A DNA stretch of 64,000 nt from Planctopirus ephydatiae (GCF_007752345.1 NZ_CP036299.1:4436001-4500000); one strand, 5' to 3'. Positions 47,701 through 56,265 are shown, numbered from the stretch's first letter. Notes: generated by a model not told the origin, from the letters alone. Program-made: numbers and translations.

Positions 47701-49656
47701 AGCCGCGAACAGACCTCGCTGATCAGCCTGCAAACTGGGTGTGGTCACTGCAAAGCTGTAAGTCCAGACGAGTTGCCGCCGCAAAGGATCGACGGCCACC
47801 ACCCGGCCCGCACCTGTCGGGCAGACCAGCAATCCCTGCAGAGCCGAAGGCGTCAAACCGGCAATACTGCGAATTGCTCCACCAGAAAGATCGGTTTCAG
47901 CCGTCACCAGTGGCTGGATCCAGCGAATCACGAACTCACCAGCACTTACTCGAGGCTCACGAGCAACTGCTGCATCCGCTGCGTCCGCTTCGATATCACG
48001 AACTTGTTCCAACACGACCAGCCGAATCTCACCCGCCGCCTCGTGAAGCGCATACAACGACCCTCCCAGAGGAAGTGGCGGCCCCAGAAAAAAACCATCC
48101 GCTAAAGGATCCTGATTTCCCTCAGCTTCTCGAAATTGAGCCTCCTCCCCCTGCGGAATGCGGCGACTCCCTCCCAGTTCGGCAATCAGCCGGCCCGTCG
48201 CCAGTTCATGCACACGCAACAGATTCGTCTTAGGCTCTGAGAACAGATTTCTGACAATCTGCCCATTCGCAAACGGGTTCGGTGGGATGGGCAACCCGAC
48301 GGTCGAATAAACATTTCGACCATCCGTCGACATCGAACCCCACGTCGCATCGCGGTACATCCGTTGCTGCAAAAATTTCGTGACCTGACCCATCAGCCCC
48401 AACTGCACTGCAGCGGCATCCTCACTACGCGGAGATTCCCCCAGACTCCGCAAGGCTGTCAGCAGCCCGGCATCCATATCGGCAGAGATCCACTTCAGAC
48501 TACCGGTGGAAATGTCAAAAGCAGCCAGTGCATCAGGCAAACGCACCACCAGATGATTCCCGGAAACGAGCGGCTGTGCGGCGGGTATTCTAAGTTTCTG
48601 CTCCTCTCGCAAACCATTATCAATCTGGTCGATCAACGATTGCCATTGAATCTCGGTCGACTTCATCATCGATGCCTGAGACCGTAGCGAGGTCGAAAGC
48701 TGATACGAAGTGGTCCACGCCGGTGCACCGGCCAAAGTCGCGGGCAATGAAAGCCCCGTTCGCGACGCGATCCCCCGCACCATGGGCCAGTCGGCTGGCA
48801 GAGTCCCCGCTTCACTCAGAATACGAGCCACTTTCGCCAGTTCGCCCGCACCCGCAGGGCTCATCGCCGAGATCACTTCGCGATAGCGCGATAGCCTGGG
48901 CTCCAACCGCTTGCCGCGCTCTCCTTTGGGTAAGAGTGCCAGCCAGCGGGAAGCTTCCCAGGGCCTTCCCAAATCAATCGCGCGCCCACTCAGCCATAAA
49001 GCCGCATCTTCACCAGCCGCAGTCCCTGCATATTCACGCGCCAGCTTCATCAAAGAGAGCACATCACTGGCCCGCAAGGCCTCATTCACCAACGGGCGGC
49101 CTGCGGAACCCAGCTGCAACTCCAGTTGCTTGCGGCCTTCTTCAGGCAACAACAAAAGACGCTGAATCGCCTCTTCATGCATCGATCGCAATCCCTCACG
49201 ATCCAGAAAATAATCCTCATCCTGCCGCAATATGTATCCCAGCCGACCGAGCGCCGGTACATAGTCTTCGGTCATCAGATTGATATCGGCTTCTTCGAGA
49301 GCGTTCGCCAATTCGCGCCGCGGTGGAATCGTTTGTGATCCCAGTGCAGGATCAATCCCATTCATGGGCGTTGGATTGAATTGCGGAGCCAGGATTACCC
49401 GACCATTCACCGGAAGAGGGCCATTGACAGGGCCCGGATTCGGCACGACTCGATTCGGCGGCACAACCTGAGCCATCACAGGGCGATCAATCGCATTTCC
49501 CGCAAAACCACTCACCCACCAAAGACCGGCCGCCAGCATCACGGCAGAAATCAAAGTGCGTACCCACTTCGGCAGTGTCCACCTGGGCTGCGCCCCCGGG
49601 TCATTGCGGGGCAATCTGGCCAGTGCGTGCTGCTCTCGCTTCATTTGTCGAACCAT
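44710..49656 (-). CDS. Giant PQQ-type beta-propeller protein, membrane-anchored or secreted
   Basis: About 1650 residues. A hydrophobic segment near the N-terminus (LISAVMLAAGLWWVSGFAGNA) acts as signal or anchor. A Pro/Asn-rich stretch with PNPGPVNGPLPVNG follows, then helical repeats (about 110-310). Two blocks of PQQ-like blades are visible, for example LVVRLPDALAAFDISTGSLKW, HCVNLASGQLLWKRP and LVLVSRSGVQALSLENGEALWGS (first block), then a helical TPR-like middle, then a second block (YQIGTRLFAASITTGEIVWSR, GIDANTGGVEWMVSVP). No Trp-docking motif signature for a real PQQ dehydrogenase was noted, so a binding or scaffold role is more likely. The C-terminal tail repeats VPGQ-IVPGQ-TVPGK. 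GAGGG upstream of the ATG at 49656 supports that start; 49644 and 49725 are alternatives. Confidence 0.85.
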   Translation of the reverse strand: MVRQMKREQHALARLPRNDPGAQPRWTLPKWVRTLISAVMLAAGLWWVSGFAGNAIDRPVMAQVVPPNRVVPNPGPVNGPLPVNGRVILAPQFNPTPMNGIDPALGSQTIPPRRELANALEEADINLMTEDYVPALGRLGYILRQDEDYFLDREGLRSMHEEAIQRLLLLPEEGRKQLELQLGSAGRPLVNEALRASDVLSLMKLAREYAGTAAGEDAALWLSGRAIDLGRPWEASRWLALLPKGERGKRLEPRLSRYREVISAMSPAGAGELAKVARILSEAGTLPADWPMVRGIASRTGLSLPATLAGAPAWTTSYQLSTSLRSQASMMKSTEIQWQSLIDQIDNGLREEQKLRIPAAQPLVSGNHLVVRLPDALAAFDISTGSLKWISADMDAGLLTALRSLGESPRSEDAAAVQLGLMGQVTKFLQQRMYRDATWGSMSTDGRNVYSTVGLPIPPNPFANGQIVRNLFSEPKTNLLRVHELATGRLIAELGGSRRIPQGEEAQFREAEGNQDPLADGFFLGPPLPLGGSLYALHEAAGEIRLVVLEQVRDIEADAADAAVAREPRVSAGEFVIRWIQPLVTAETDLSGGAIRSIAGLTPSALQGLLVCPTGAGRVVAVDPLRRQLVWTYSFAVTTPSLQADQRGLFAAQVMGQPPGGNADEESSRWLDSLPLVHGQRVILTPRESNELHCVNLASGQLLWKRPREDGLYAAGVVRDHLVLVSRSGVQALSLENGEALWGSATVISTPVGVPVLAGEVLYVPQDDQEIVAIDAVTGRHLARATIEPQSAMGNLVAAGDRLVMQGMDGVTVFQSVHRVEQRVKELLAQEETRPAGLGLRGAMLLFRGATDAGFEDLRAAAAKSDDPRNRQLLIDVILDGLQSDFEKYRTAGDRLDQYQLSARQQGIYLHRLSNGFAARHEHEAALAAILRLWRAQGREEPEAMLVNGDWSCRLDHFLSDRLAMTFSRLRGKARERGLEQMNRQVAEDVKLAESLPLEDRAERLLILARVFGMTSPEMVEAMGELIKSPIFLDDPVVSEQWLSSIVMTEGHPLRGLAAARWMELLTRQGKADWAVKLFPLLGQIEGSREEFSGAESLVALHADGRFLRAESEIPYWNGVITDTRRKPAPPGLIRRMPIEQMGGRSLLTDDWNFEMDASVLHIVAVDPLGNFRWQVPTSYLERDGTAMNHLQFGGNMRWHQVFSSGSLLVFPLGGHFTVVDPLSDPAGPRILWQRKLLPNGSTATASRAMTSQIMKYPNGRRFPLVVDQMGMSSGQLHGVAGDLVIYQIGTRLFAASITTGEIVWSRQNLPRMVEVTIDEKAVTLYEHPTGNTSVYGLRSGDLLTEVAGPIATDRLWQRGSEVVSLVRTEANLLLSYHNWLQPELNWTETLPMTTSVAIVEPASRSDLDLRHGPDAPENRYPQIATLDVGGQLRVIERVSKKQIITSKIDEGLSSGPLIVRRKSDQYLVVASQEVDPSDGLRVIGAELTAIPVDGMFYGIDANTGGVEWMVSVPQTAIDPHQLGELPISVFWARVTQPPRTVDGRVFLKSELRVSVVDHRTGQLVYGTVEPQTTGGYVIQQRPDDRRLVVHLFAWMLEMDFAPIEHGKQPGERKLPEIIPGELVPGQIVPGQTVPGKGSATPSSGRGR

Positions 49657-49996
49657 CCTTAGCCCTCGCGAAACATTCAGCCTGCCAACCTGTTTCCACC
49701 CCGGACATCCCTGCCGCATATTCACTTGACCAACCCACCCATCGCTCGCTTCGGCAAGGAAGCACTAACAGCAGCCCCGCAAAATTGCAGCAACTAGCAT
49801 ACCAGATCGACTGAACGACGTCAGACTTTATGAAAGACTTCACGAATTGACCTCTCACATCATAACCGACTCGGCTCCCCGCAACAGACTTTGTTTTTTC
49901 TGACGGCTGCTCTTCCAAAATCCCGCGCAGGAAAAAACCTTGTTATACTCGTAAAAACTATTCGCCGTTCAGGAGACACACGCGTTCCCTCCTCGG

Positions 49997-50042
49997 CTCT
50001 TTTGTCTCAGATCGCCCTCCTTGCCTCTTTTGTCTCAGATCG
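49997..50042 (+). repeat. 18-bp direct repeat just upstream of rlmN
   Basis: CTCTTTTGTCTCAGATCG occurs at 49997-50014 and again at 50025-50042, an exact 18-bp direct repeat with a 28-bp period. The second copy ends eight bases before the rlmN ATG at 50051, so the repeat lies in the leader or promoter of that gene. Confidence 0.75.
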
Positions 50043-50050
50043 ATTGTGCC

Positions 50051-51100
50051 ATGCTGCCTCGGATCTACGAAAAATCGCCCGCCGAACTTGTCCAGTGGTG
50101 CCAGGAACAAGGCTTGCCCACCTACCGTGCTGGCCAGATTCAGCAGCAGATCTTCCCGAATCGAGCCACACAATTTGGCGAGATGACCAACCTTCCCGCC
50201 AAACTGCGCGAACAATTGGCGGCCGCTTTCACTCTCTTCCCCAGCGAAGTCGTCGCCCATCAGATCGCCAAAGACCGCACGGAGAAACTGCTTCTTCAGC
50301 TCCACGACGGCTCCCTCGTCGAGTGTGTCCTCATGCGCGAAGACGACCGCCGCACCATCTGCATCAGTACCCAGGTCGGTTGCGGCATGGGCTGCGTCTT
50401 CTGCGCCAGCGGCCTCCTGGGCCTCAAGCGTAACCTCACCACGGGCGAAATCCTCGAACAGGTCCTTCGCCTCGACCGCCTTCTCCCCGCTGATGAAAAG
50501 CTCACTAACGTCGTCGTCATGGGCATGGGTGAACCGCTCGCCAACCTCAAAAACCTTCTCCCGGCTCTCGATCGCCTCACCGCCGATGATGGCCTGGGCC
50601 TGGGTGCGCGGCGTATCACCGTCTCGACGGTCGGCCTGCCCGAAAAAATTCGCGAGCTGGCCCAGACAGGCCATCAGTTCAACCTCGCTGTCTCACTCCA
50701 CGCTCCCGAAGCCGAACTCCGCACCAAACTCGTCCCGGTCAATAGGAACATTGGCATTGAAGCTGTGCTGGAAGCGGCGGACGACTACTTCGCGGTCACT
50801 GGCCGCCGGGTGAGTTATGAATATGTCCTCCTGGGCGGGATCAACGATCTTCCCGAACACGCGAGGCAACTGGGCCATTTACTCAAATCGCGCATTGCCC
50901 ACGTCAACCTGATCCCCATGAACGGCGTGAAAGAACTCCCCTTCGCCGAACCCTCCGCTCCCCAAACGGGCGAGTTCGTCACCATCCTGGAATCCTTCGG
51001 CGTCCCCGTCACCGTCAGGAAACGAAAAGGCGCCGACATCGACGCCGCCTGCGGCCAACTGAGAATGAAACGAGAACAACAAAACCTCGTCGTGCTGTAA
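50051..51100 (+). CDS. rlmN: 23S rRNA (adenine2503-C2)-methyltransferase
   Basis: A 349-residue radical-SAM enzyme that methylates A2503 of 23S rRNA (and A37 of some tRNAs). The iron-sulfur ligands are in STQVGCGMGCVFCASG (Cys111, Cys115, Cys118), followed by VVVMGMGEPLANL and RRITVSTVGLPEKI. The mechanistic methyl-carrying cysteine is Cys334 in IDAACGQLRM near the C-terminus. The start is the ATG at 50051; a TTG at 50021 is possible but lies within the 18-bp direct repeat. Length and motifs are normal. It is divergent from the giant propeller gene. Confidence 0.95.
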   Translation: MLPRIYEKSPAELVQWCQEQGLPTYRAGQIQQQIFPNRATQFGEMTNLPAKLREQLAAAFTLFPSEVVAHQIAKDRTEKLLLQLHDGSLVECVLMREDDRRTICISTQVGCGMGCVFCASGLLGLKRNLTTGEILEQVLRLDRLLPADEKLTNVVVMGMGEPLANLKNLLPALDRLTADDGLGLGARRITVSTVGLPEKIRELAQTGHQFNLAVSLHAPEAELRTKLVPVNRNIGIEAVLEAADDYFAVTGRRVSYEYVLLGGINDLPEHARQLGHLLKSRIAHVNLIPMNGVKELPFAEPSAPQTGEFVTILESFGVPVTVRKRKGADIDAACGQLRMKREQQNLVVL

Positions 51101-51185
51101 GCACCTGATTAACTCCAGCAATTGGGCTCGGCAGGTTTCATGGCGGATGGTGAATGGTGACTTTCGGTGAGAAAGGGTAATCCAA

Positions 51186-51566
51186 ATGGGTGAGGCAATA
51201 CTGACCGCGAAACAGGTGCTCGAAGCGGACGAGGCGGTGCGGTACGGCATCTTCGGAGTGATTGGAGGGTCGGGATACTTCCCGCCGCGGGATTTCTTGA
51301 ATGAGTTCTTTTTGGTGGGCAGCGACCCTTGCGACCAGGATGGGCGGATGGGTCGCTGGCAACCATTTACTCTCTCCGACGATGAGTACCACGAAGTCAA
51401 AGCATGGTGGGCGGCCAGCCATCCCGGTGTGGTCGCTTCCGACCTTGGCGTCGACTGTTGGAGTGACTGGGTTCAAGTGATACTAAACCCGGAAGACTGG
51501 GGTTACCCCGACGGCCTACCACTCACGGATGAACCAGCCGATGCAGAAGATGGTTCGGTCTCGTAG
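51186..51566 (+). CDS. Small protein of unknown function, 126 residues
   Basis: I do not recognise a family. The frame is a clean ATG-to-stop frame with AAAGGG about ten bases upstream, and it follows rlmN by 85 bp on the same strand. The protein is acidic, rich in Trp, Gly and Asp (RWQPFTLSDDEYHEVKAWWAASHPG, CWSDWVQVILNPEDWG), soluble-looking, with no signal or membrane segment. The layout of a short, acidic, Trp-rich single domain is reminiscent of SMI1/SUFU-like immunity proteins, but this is weak and I see no toxin beside it. Confidence 0.6.
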   Translation: MGEAILTAKQVLEADEAVRYGIFGVIGGSGYFPPRDFLNEFFLVGSDPCDQDGRMGRWQPFTLSDDEYHEVKAWWAASHPGVVASDLGVDCWSDWVQVILNPEDWGYPDGLPLTDEPADAEDGSVS

Positions 51567-51614
51567 CTTCCACGAGATCTTTATTGAGTCACGGCCGTCA
51601 CAAAAACATCGTCC

Positions 51615-51638
51615 TGTAGGGCATGCTCCCGCCTGCCG
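51615..51638 (+). repeat. Palindromic repeat of the second family, copy 1 (imperfect)
   Basis: TGTAGGGCATGCTCCCGCCT followed by GCCG, related to the better palindrome at 56345-56368. Each copy has GTAGGGCA at the left and GCCTGCCG at the right. It lies between the 126-residue ORF and the lipoprotein gene. Confidence 0.5.
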
Positions 51639-51705
51639 TTTTTTCTCATACCCACTGAAGCTGTTCAGCCACCCCTGTGGCAATTCCCCTTCCCTGAGCA
51701 CATCG

Positions 51706-52146
51706 CTATTTTTTCACCGCCTTAGGAGCCGCTTTTACATCGAAGTCGAACTTGCGTGTGCCTTCCTGGGTGACTTCGGCGATGATTGTGGTAGCTGTGT
51801 TGTAGGTCGCGGGGATGGCTTCTTCGACGACATCGACCACGGGGCTATCGGGCGTGTCGTACGACTTCTTCTGGCCGATCACGCGGGGAGCATTGATCTC
51901 CACTCGCTTCGAACCATATGGACTGGAGAACGAATAAGCCCCGTCCTTGATTTTCCCTCCAACCACCGGGCCTTTCCCGTCAATGGGTGCGAACACAATC
52001 GAGCCGGTTTCCAACGGCACACCATTGAGCGTCACCTGGCCGGACACCGTCGCCATGGGCGGTGCATCGCTGGAACTGCAGCCGACACACAAGGCCGCCA
52101 GACAACCGGCCAGCCCGATCATTCGAGACATACGCTTGAGTACCAT
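51706..52146 (-). CDS. Small lipoprotein partner of a DUF1559 protein
   Basis: A ~146-residue lipoprotein from the ATG at 52146: signal sequence ending LAALCVGC, then a beta-sandwich domain of the carboxypeptidase-regulatory kind (VSGQVTLNGVPLETGSIVFAPIDGKGP, then YSFSSPYGSKRVEI). It is clearly homologous to the lipoprotein at 54787, including TLNGVPLETG versus TLDGQPLETG and the FAPIDGKG/FVPIDGKG motif. It follows the DUF1559 gene at 52280 by ~130 bp on the same strand. Pairs of this type are very frequent in planctomycetes; function is unknown. Confidence 0.85.
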   Translation of the reverse strand: MVLKRMSRMIGLAGCLAALCVGCSSSDAPPMATVSGQVTLNGVPLETGSIVFAPIDGKGPVVGGKIKDGAYSFSSPYGSKRVEINAPRVIGQKKSYDTPDSPVVDVVEEAIPATYNTATTIIAEVTQEGTRKFDFDVKAAPKAVKK

Positions 52147-52279
52147 CAGATACCGGCTCCGCATCTTTCGGGAGATTGCTGCGATATGAATTCTGCCAGG
52201 CAACTTTCAGGTCGGCGACTCAAACCACGTGGCGAACGATTCCAATGATCGATGCCAACCGACCAACTCGTGTTCTCGA

Positions 52280-53218
52280 TCAATCGAGACTGGCCACATC
52301 TTCACCAGCCATGGTTCCCATCGCTCGATACAAGTTGAGATCGATATTCTCACTGGTGAATCGCACACTGCCATCGGCAAGCAATTGATGGACACCTCCG
52401 GTATGCCGGCTCCGGGAACCCATGCTGACATTCCCCGTCGTACAGGGCAGCCGAGCCGCAGGATTATCCACGCACCATGGAGAAAACACGATATCAGATG
52501 CACTGCTATTGGGAGTTAAACGCGTCATGAACGCACCCCCTGTATCATCATTATGGATATCGCCTCGATGATCGGCATCGGTGGCATTGATCGGTCGCAA
52601 GACTTCCGACATGAGTAACGTCGATGAAGTCCCATCCACAAAGTCTTTCATCCGGCTGGAGCGTGGGGATTCCGTTTGAGCCCCCGCCCCGCCATTAAAT
52701 CCGAAAGGTGCCTTACCTGTGGCAATGGTATTGCTACCATTGGGCATCGAAAAATTACCAAAATTGACGACATAGTTCCCACGAGTCCGCCAGTAGGTAT
52801 CTCCCTGGAAAAGCTGTGCTCCAGGGTCACTGGGGCAGTAGTACAGCGGGATCGTTCTCGCCAACACACCCGATAAACTACTTTGCACAATATTGGGTGA
52901 CTCGAAAAACGCACGACTCATATCGTACTGTGCATAAAGCGGTGCCTGGTCGATGTAAGGCCATAAACTGACCACCCAGGTGTGTCGCCTATTGCTCGTC
53001 GCTGCGAAGGGGAGCCGGGTGTAAGTGTCGTGATAATTGTGCATCGCCAATCCCCACTGCTTGAGGGTATTGCGACACTGTGTGCGACGGGCCGCTTCCC
53101 GCGCCTGCTGCACCGCCGGCAATAACAGGGCAATCAGTATGGCAATAATGGCAATGACAACCAGCAATTCGATAAGTGTAAACCCTCGACGGGGTGACGA
53201 CATTGTTTCGCGGGACAT
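52280..53218 (-). CDS. DUF1559 pseudopilin-like secreted protein
   Basis: A 312-residue protein. The N-terminus has a type IV prepilin-like signal, [23 protein letters not shown], with cleavage expected after Gly before the Phe; then [32 protein letters not shown], the standard start of the DUF1559 family. The C-terminal H-x9-DG motif is present in [22 protein letters not shown] just upstream of the ATG at 53218 gives an excellent ribosome site and rules out the longer frame up to 53413. It is divergent from a second DUF1559 gene at 53721. Likely surface-exposed or secreted by a type II/IV-like route; role unknown. Confidence 0.93.
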   Translation of the reverse strand: MSRETMSSPRRGFTLIELLVVIAIIAILIALLLPAVQQAREAARRTQCRNTLKQWGLAMHNYHDTYTRLPFAATSNRRHTWVVSLWPYIDQAPLYAQYDMSRAFFESPNIVQSSLSGVLARTIPLYYCPSDPGAQLFQGDTYWRTRGNYVVNFGNFSMPNGSNTIATGKAPFGFNGGAGAQTESPRSSRMKDFVDGTSSTLLMSEVLRPINATDADHRGDIHNDDTGGAFMTRLTPNSSASDIVFSPWCVDNPAARLPCTTGNVSMGSRSRHTGGVHQLLADGSVRFTSENIDLNLYRAMGTMAGEDVASLD

Positions 53219-53720
53219 AGAGCCCTCCTGAAATCGACTCATGCTTGGGAAAGAGAAGTGCAAAAATGAAGTGACTTGCTCAAGACCCGTCACGGAGAAA
53301 TTCCGCCAGAATGGGATTGAAAAGAAACCCCAATGGATCAGTTTCTTTCGGGAAATGTCCACTAACTGCCAGAATGGCAATGACTTGCGAAATGATTCAG
53401 CTTTTCTGATCAACCCAAATGCTGTTGATATGTTGACAGTTCAATATGCAGCCGACGCCCCGATTTTGCAAGTTGTAATTTCTCTTGGAAAGCCTTTTGT
53501 GACGAGGCGCAAAAGACTCAACTCAAAGACAATGAATCACAACATTTTATTTTTATGTGTTGATTTGACGACATTTTTGAGCAAATTTGAGTCGATTCAC
53601 TCTCTGGTATTGATTTTTCCCGATGTGTTCCGGAGTCTGGAGACACTTAAGCGCTGCTGTGGTGTTCACTACGCATTCCCTTCCGGTTCCTCTCTGAAGT
53701 CAAGCCACGAAAGGCCTCCC
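53219..53720. other. Divergent intergenic region, about 500 bp, AT-rich
   Basis: The spacer between the two head-to-head DUF1559 genes; the middle (53500-53620) is AT-richer than the surroundings. The plus frame is open through much of it, but the family start is at 53721. I could not fix a promoter. Confidence 0.4.
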
Positions 53721-54680
53721 ATGAAAACCAGGCAACAGGCCGGTTTTACGTTGATTGAGTTGCTGGTGGTTATTGCCATCATCGCAATTCTGATTGCGCT
53801 GCTGCTCCCCGCTGTGCAGCAGGCACGAGAAGCGGCCCGCAGAACCCAATGCCGGAATAATCTGAAGCAATTGGGGATCGCCATGCACAACTATCACGAC
53901 ACCCACAATACTTTCCCTTTCGGGAGTATGGCGCAGAGTTTGAATACGGCAGGAGCCGGCGGCCCAGGGGCTATGTCCTGGATGCCCATGATTCTTCCGT
54001 ACATGGATCAGGCACCACTTTACAACCAGCTCACTCCGTGGATGATCGCCAAGAATTCGGCCAACTGGCCGAGTGCCTTGATGAACACCATCATTCCCGG
54101 CCTGTCATGCCCTTCCGATCCCAACTCACCCAAAGAGACTTCGGTCCATGGTGTGGAAGCCACTCCGGGAGCTGATCCTCCCGACAATAACGACGGTTTC
54201 TGTGGTAACTATTTGGTCTGCTCCGGAAACGAACAAATCACAGCTGCCAATTCGACAGCACTCAGCGGGATGTTTTTCTATCGCTCTCGTATTCGAATGG
54301 CCCAGGTCGTCGATGGAACATCGAATACCGTCATGGTGAGTGAGATCAATCTGGTTCCCGAGCAGGCAGGAAATCGCGATTGGCGCGGCCGCTACTATCG
54401 CTCCGACCACCTGAGCTCGTTCTTCACGACAGAGCTGCCTCCCAATTCGACAAACCCCGACTTCCTGCGAACCTGCCAGGGTTTACCAGCCAGTCCCACC
54501 TATGCTCCTTGTACGGGTTCAACCGATCCTCAATACATCTATGCCCGCAGCCGGCATACGGGCGGAGTCCATGCGCTGATGGCAGATGGTTCTGGCAAAT
54601 TTGTGTCATCGAACATCGATACCAATGTCTGGCGTGCTGTCGGTACACGCGCTGGTGGCGAAACGGTTAGCGACTTCTAA
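53721..54680 (+). CDS. DUF1559 pseudopilin-like secreted protein
   Basis: A 319-residue protein: prepilin-like signal [21 protein letters not shown] preceded by a basic MKTRQQ, then [30 protein letters not shown], and the C-terminal H-x9-DG segment RHTGGVHALMADGSGKF. The N-terminal ~60 residues are nearly the same as in the divergent gene at 52280, while the middle differs, as is normal for these paralogues. The lipoprotein at 54787 follows after a terminator-like hairpin, giving a mirror image of the left-hand pair. Confidence 0.93.
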   Translation: MKTRQQAGFTLIELLVVIAIIAILIALLLPAVQQAREAARRTQCRNNLKQLGIAMHNYHDTHNTFPFGSMAQSLNTAGAGGPGAMSWMPMILPYMDQAPLYNQLTPWMIAKNSANWPSALMNTIIPGLSCPSDPNSPKETSVHGVEATPGADPPDNNDGFCGNYLVCSGNEQITAANSTALSGMFFYRSRIRMAQVVDGTSNTVMVSEINLVPEQAGNRDWRGRYYRSDHLSSFFTTELPPNSTNPDFLRTCQGLPASPTYAPCTGSTDPQYIYARSRHTGGVHALMADGSGKFVSSNIDTNVWRAVGTRAGGETVSDF

Positions 54681-54723
54681 TTGTCGTCAACCCTTGGCAA
54701 TTCTCGACCGGATATGCATGTGA

Positions 54724-54758
54724 GGCCCGTGGTCGTGGGATCACGGGCCACTCTTTTT
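54724..54758 (+). terminator. Rho-independent terminator after the second DUF1559 gene
   Basis: GGCCCGTG at 54724-54731 pairs with CACGGGCC at 54742-54749, followed by ACTCTTTTT. It stands between the DUF1559 gene and the lipoprotein start at 54787, so it may attenuate rather than end transcription. Confidence 0.8.
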
Positions 54759-54786
54759 GCTGGATCTCTTTTGTAAAGCGGATCTC

Positions 54787-55191
54787 ATGAAGCTGCCTCA
54801 CTGTTTCTCAACATCTATTCTGGCCGGGTGCCTGCTGCTGCTCTCGGGGTGCGGCGGAGTTTCCGATGCTCCTACACTGGTCGTTGTGAAGGGGAAAGTG
54901 ACTCTGGATGGCCAGCCTCTCGAAACTGGCAATGTGCTGTTTGTTCCCATCGATGGAAAAGGGCGAGCCGATGCCGGGCCTGTGGTGAAAGGCGAGTATG
55001 AGTTGAAATGTACGGCTGGTGAGAAGCGCGTCGAAATCACTTCACAAGTGGAAGCGGATAAACCCGCTGCCGACGGCCTTCCCGATTACAAGTCTCGGAT
55101 CCCCGCGAAGTACAACCGAGCCACCACGCTGACGGCGACCGTCAAAAGTTCAGCCGAAAACACCATCGACTTCGCTGTCACTTCCAAATAA
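54787..55191 (+). CDS. Small lipoprotein partner of a DUF1559 protein
   Basis: A 134-residue lipoprotein: signal sequence with lipobox LLLSGC, then a beta-sandwich with VKGKVTLDGQPLETGNVLFVPIDGKG, YELKCTAGEKRVEI and PAKYNRATTLTATV. It is the paralogue of the protein at 51706. The ATG at 54787 is preferred to the upstream start at 54757, which would lie inside the terminator hairpin region. Function unknown. Confidence 0.85.
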   Translation: MKLPHCFSTSILAGCLLLLSGCGGVSDAPTLVVVKGKVTLDGQPLETGNVLFVPIDGKGRADAGPVVKGEYELKCTAGEKRVEITSQVEADKPAADGLPDYKSRIPAKYNRATTLTATVKSSAENTIDFAVTSK

Positions 55192-55316
55192 GGAAGTTTT
55201 GTAAGACGAGGCTGGATCACACAGCCTAATGATCACCGCCTAAGGCCAGGTTGCTGCGGGTCATGCTGACGCATCGTCATGTGCACGCGCCTTTCACTTG
55301 TGGGCATTCGTAATAG

Positions 55317-55706
55317 TTATCTTACCCCACTGCAATAGACACTTACTGCGACAGACGTGCGAGTTCCAACTCGTGATATCAAGAAGGAACTCAAAACCAT
55401 GCCAAGTAACAAACATTGAGCAATTGCAATAACTAAGATGGTGATTCTTACATACCGCAAAGCATGAGACACCTCCAGAATCATTGCCAGCAGATAGAGC
55501 ATCGAGAGGATTACGATTGAAGGTATCGCCAGAATCACTTTGGTGATCACAAGCTTCAATGAGGCAAAAATAAAGCCGTTATCGCGTGATCCACTAACGA
55601 GACTGACAAGGACCGATCCGTCAAACAAAATCAATTGCATGATCGAAAAGATACAGACAGCCAGTTTCACACCACGAAGAATCTGCGCATAGAACTCTCT
55701 ATTCAT
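55317..55706 (-). CDS. Small multi-span membrane protein, unknown function
   Basis: A 129-residue protein with three predicted membrane spans: VKLAVCIFSIMQLILFDGSV, ITKVILAIPSIVILSMLYLL and ITILVIAIAQCLLLGMVLS. No known family was recognised. The ATG at 55706 has no clear ribosome site. It lies 57 bp downstream of yoeB on the same strand, so it may be read from the toxin-antitoxin transcript. Confidence 0.55.
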   Translation of the reverse strand: MNREFYAQILRGVKLAVCIFSIMQLILFDGSVLVSLVSGSRDNGFIFASLKLVITKVILAIPSIVILSMLYLLAMILEVSHALRYVRITILVIAIAQCLLLGMVLSSFLISRVGTRTSVAVSVYCSGVR

Positions 55707-55762
55707 GGTGATGACATTTCATAGAAGTCTTCTGACGTGCGGACACGATCATTCGCGCTGAC

Positions 55763-56017
55763 TCAATAATGATAGCGTAACTGAGCAATCAGCAAGGCGT
55801 TACCATCGATTCTGTAGACGATGCGGTGTTCATCGGTGATCCTCCGCGACCAGAATCCAGCCAGCGCATGCTTCAGAGGCTCTGGTTTACCAATTCCGGT
55901 AAATGGCTCACGCACAATTTCTTTCACCAGCTTGTTGATCCGTTCAACCATCCGCCGGTCATGTTGCTGCCAGTACAGATAATCTTCCCAGGCGGCTTCG
56001 GCGAAGATCAACTTCAT
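55763..56017 (-). CDS. yoeB: YoeB-family mRNA interferase toxin
   Basis: An 84-residue toxin that, in its E. coli relative, binds the ribosome and cleaves mRNA after translation starts. It matches E. coli YoeB over its full length (DYLYWQ near residue 12, GKPEPLKH at 43-50, GFWSRRITDEHRIVY, and RYHY at the C-terminus). The catalytic residues Glu46, Arg65 and His83 are all present, and the terminal Tyr84 too, so it appears active. The ATG overlaps the yefM stop by four bases (ATGA), giving coupled translation. Confidence 0.95.
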   Translation of the reverse strand: MKLIFAEAAWEDYLYWQQHDRRMVERINKLVKEIVREPFTGIGKPEPLKHALAGFWSRRITDEHRIVYRIDGNALLIAQLRYHY

Positions 56018-56265
56018 TCCACAAGCTTTCGCTCGACCCCATGACCGGCACCAAGTTGCTCCATGGCAGCGAGCAGGCGTTTGGCATTCGCCGGATTCCG
56101 CAACAGGTAAGCCGTCTCTTCCAGTGCTGTAAAATCTTCAAGCGAAAGCATGACGACCGACTGCTGCCCATTGCGGGTGATAATCAGCGGTTCGTGGTCT
56201 TCGCAAACACGATTCATCGTATTCGCCAGATTAGCACGCGCAGTCGAGTACGAAATGGCATCCAC
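56014..56265 (-). CDS. yefM: YefM-family antitoxin
   Basis: An 83-residue antitoxin and autoregulator. The sequence from the GTG at 56265, DAISYSTARANLANTMNRV and onwards, matches E. coli YefM through LEETAYLLRNPANAKRLL. AAGGAG seven bases upstream of the GTG fixes this start; the open frame up to 56373 runs through the operator. The N-terminal half is the DNA-binding Phd/YefM fold; the C-terminal tail wraps the toxin. Operator: see 56278-56298. Confidence 0.95.
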   Translation of the reverse strand: MDAISYSTARANLANTMNRVCEDHEPLIITRNGQQSVVMLSLEDFTALEETAYLLRNPANAKRLLAAMEQLGAGHGVERKLVE

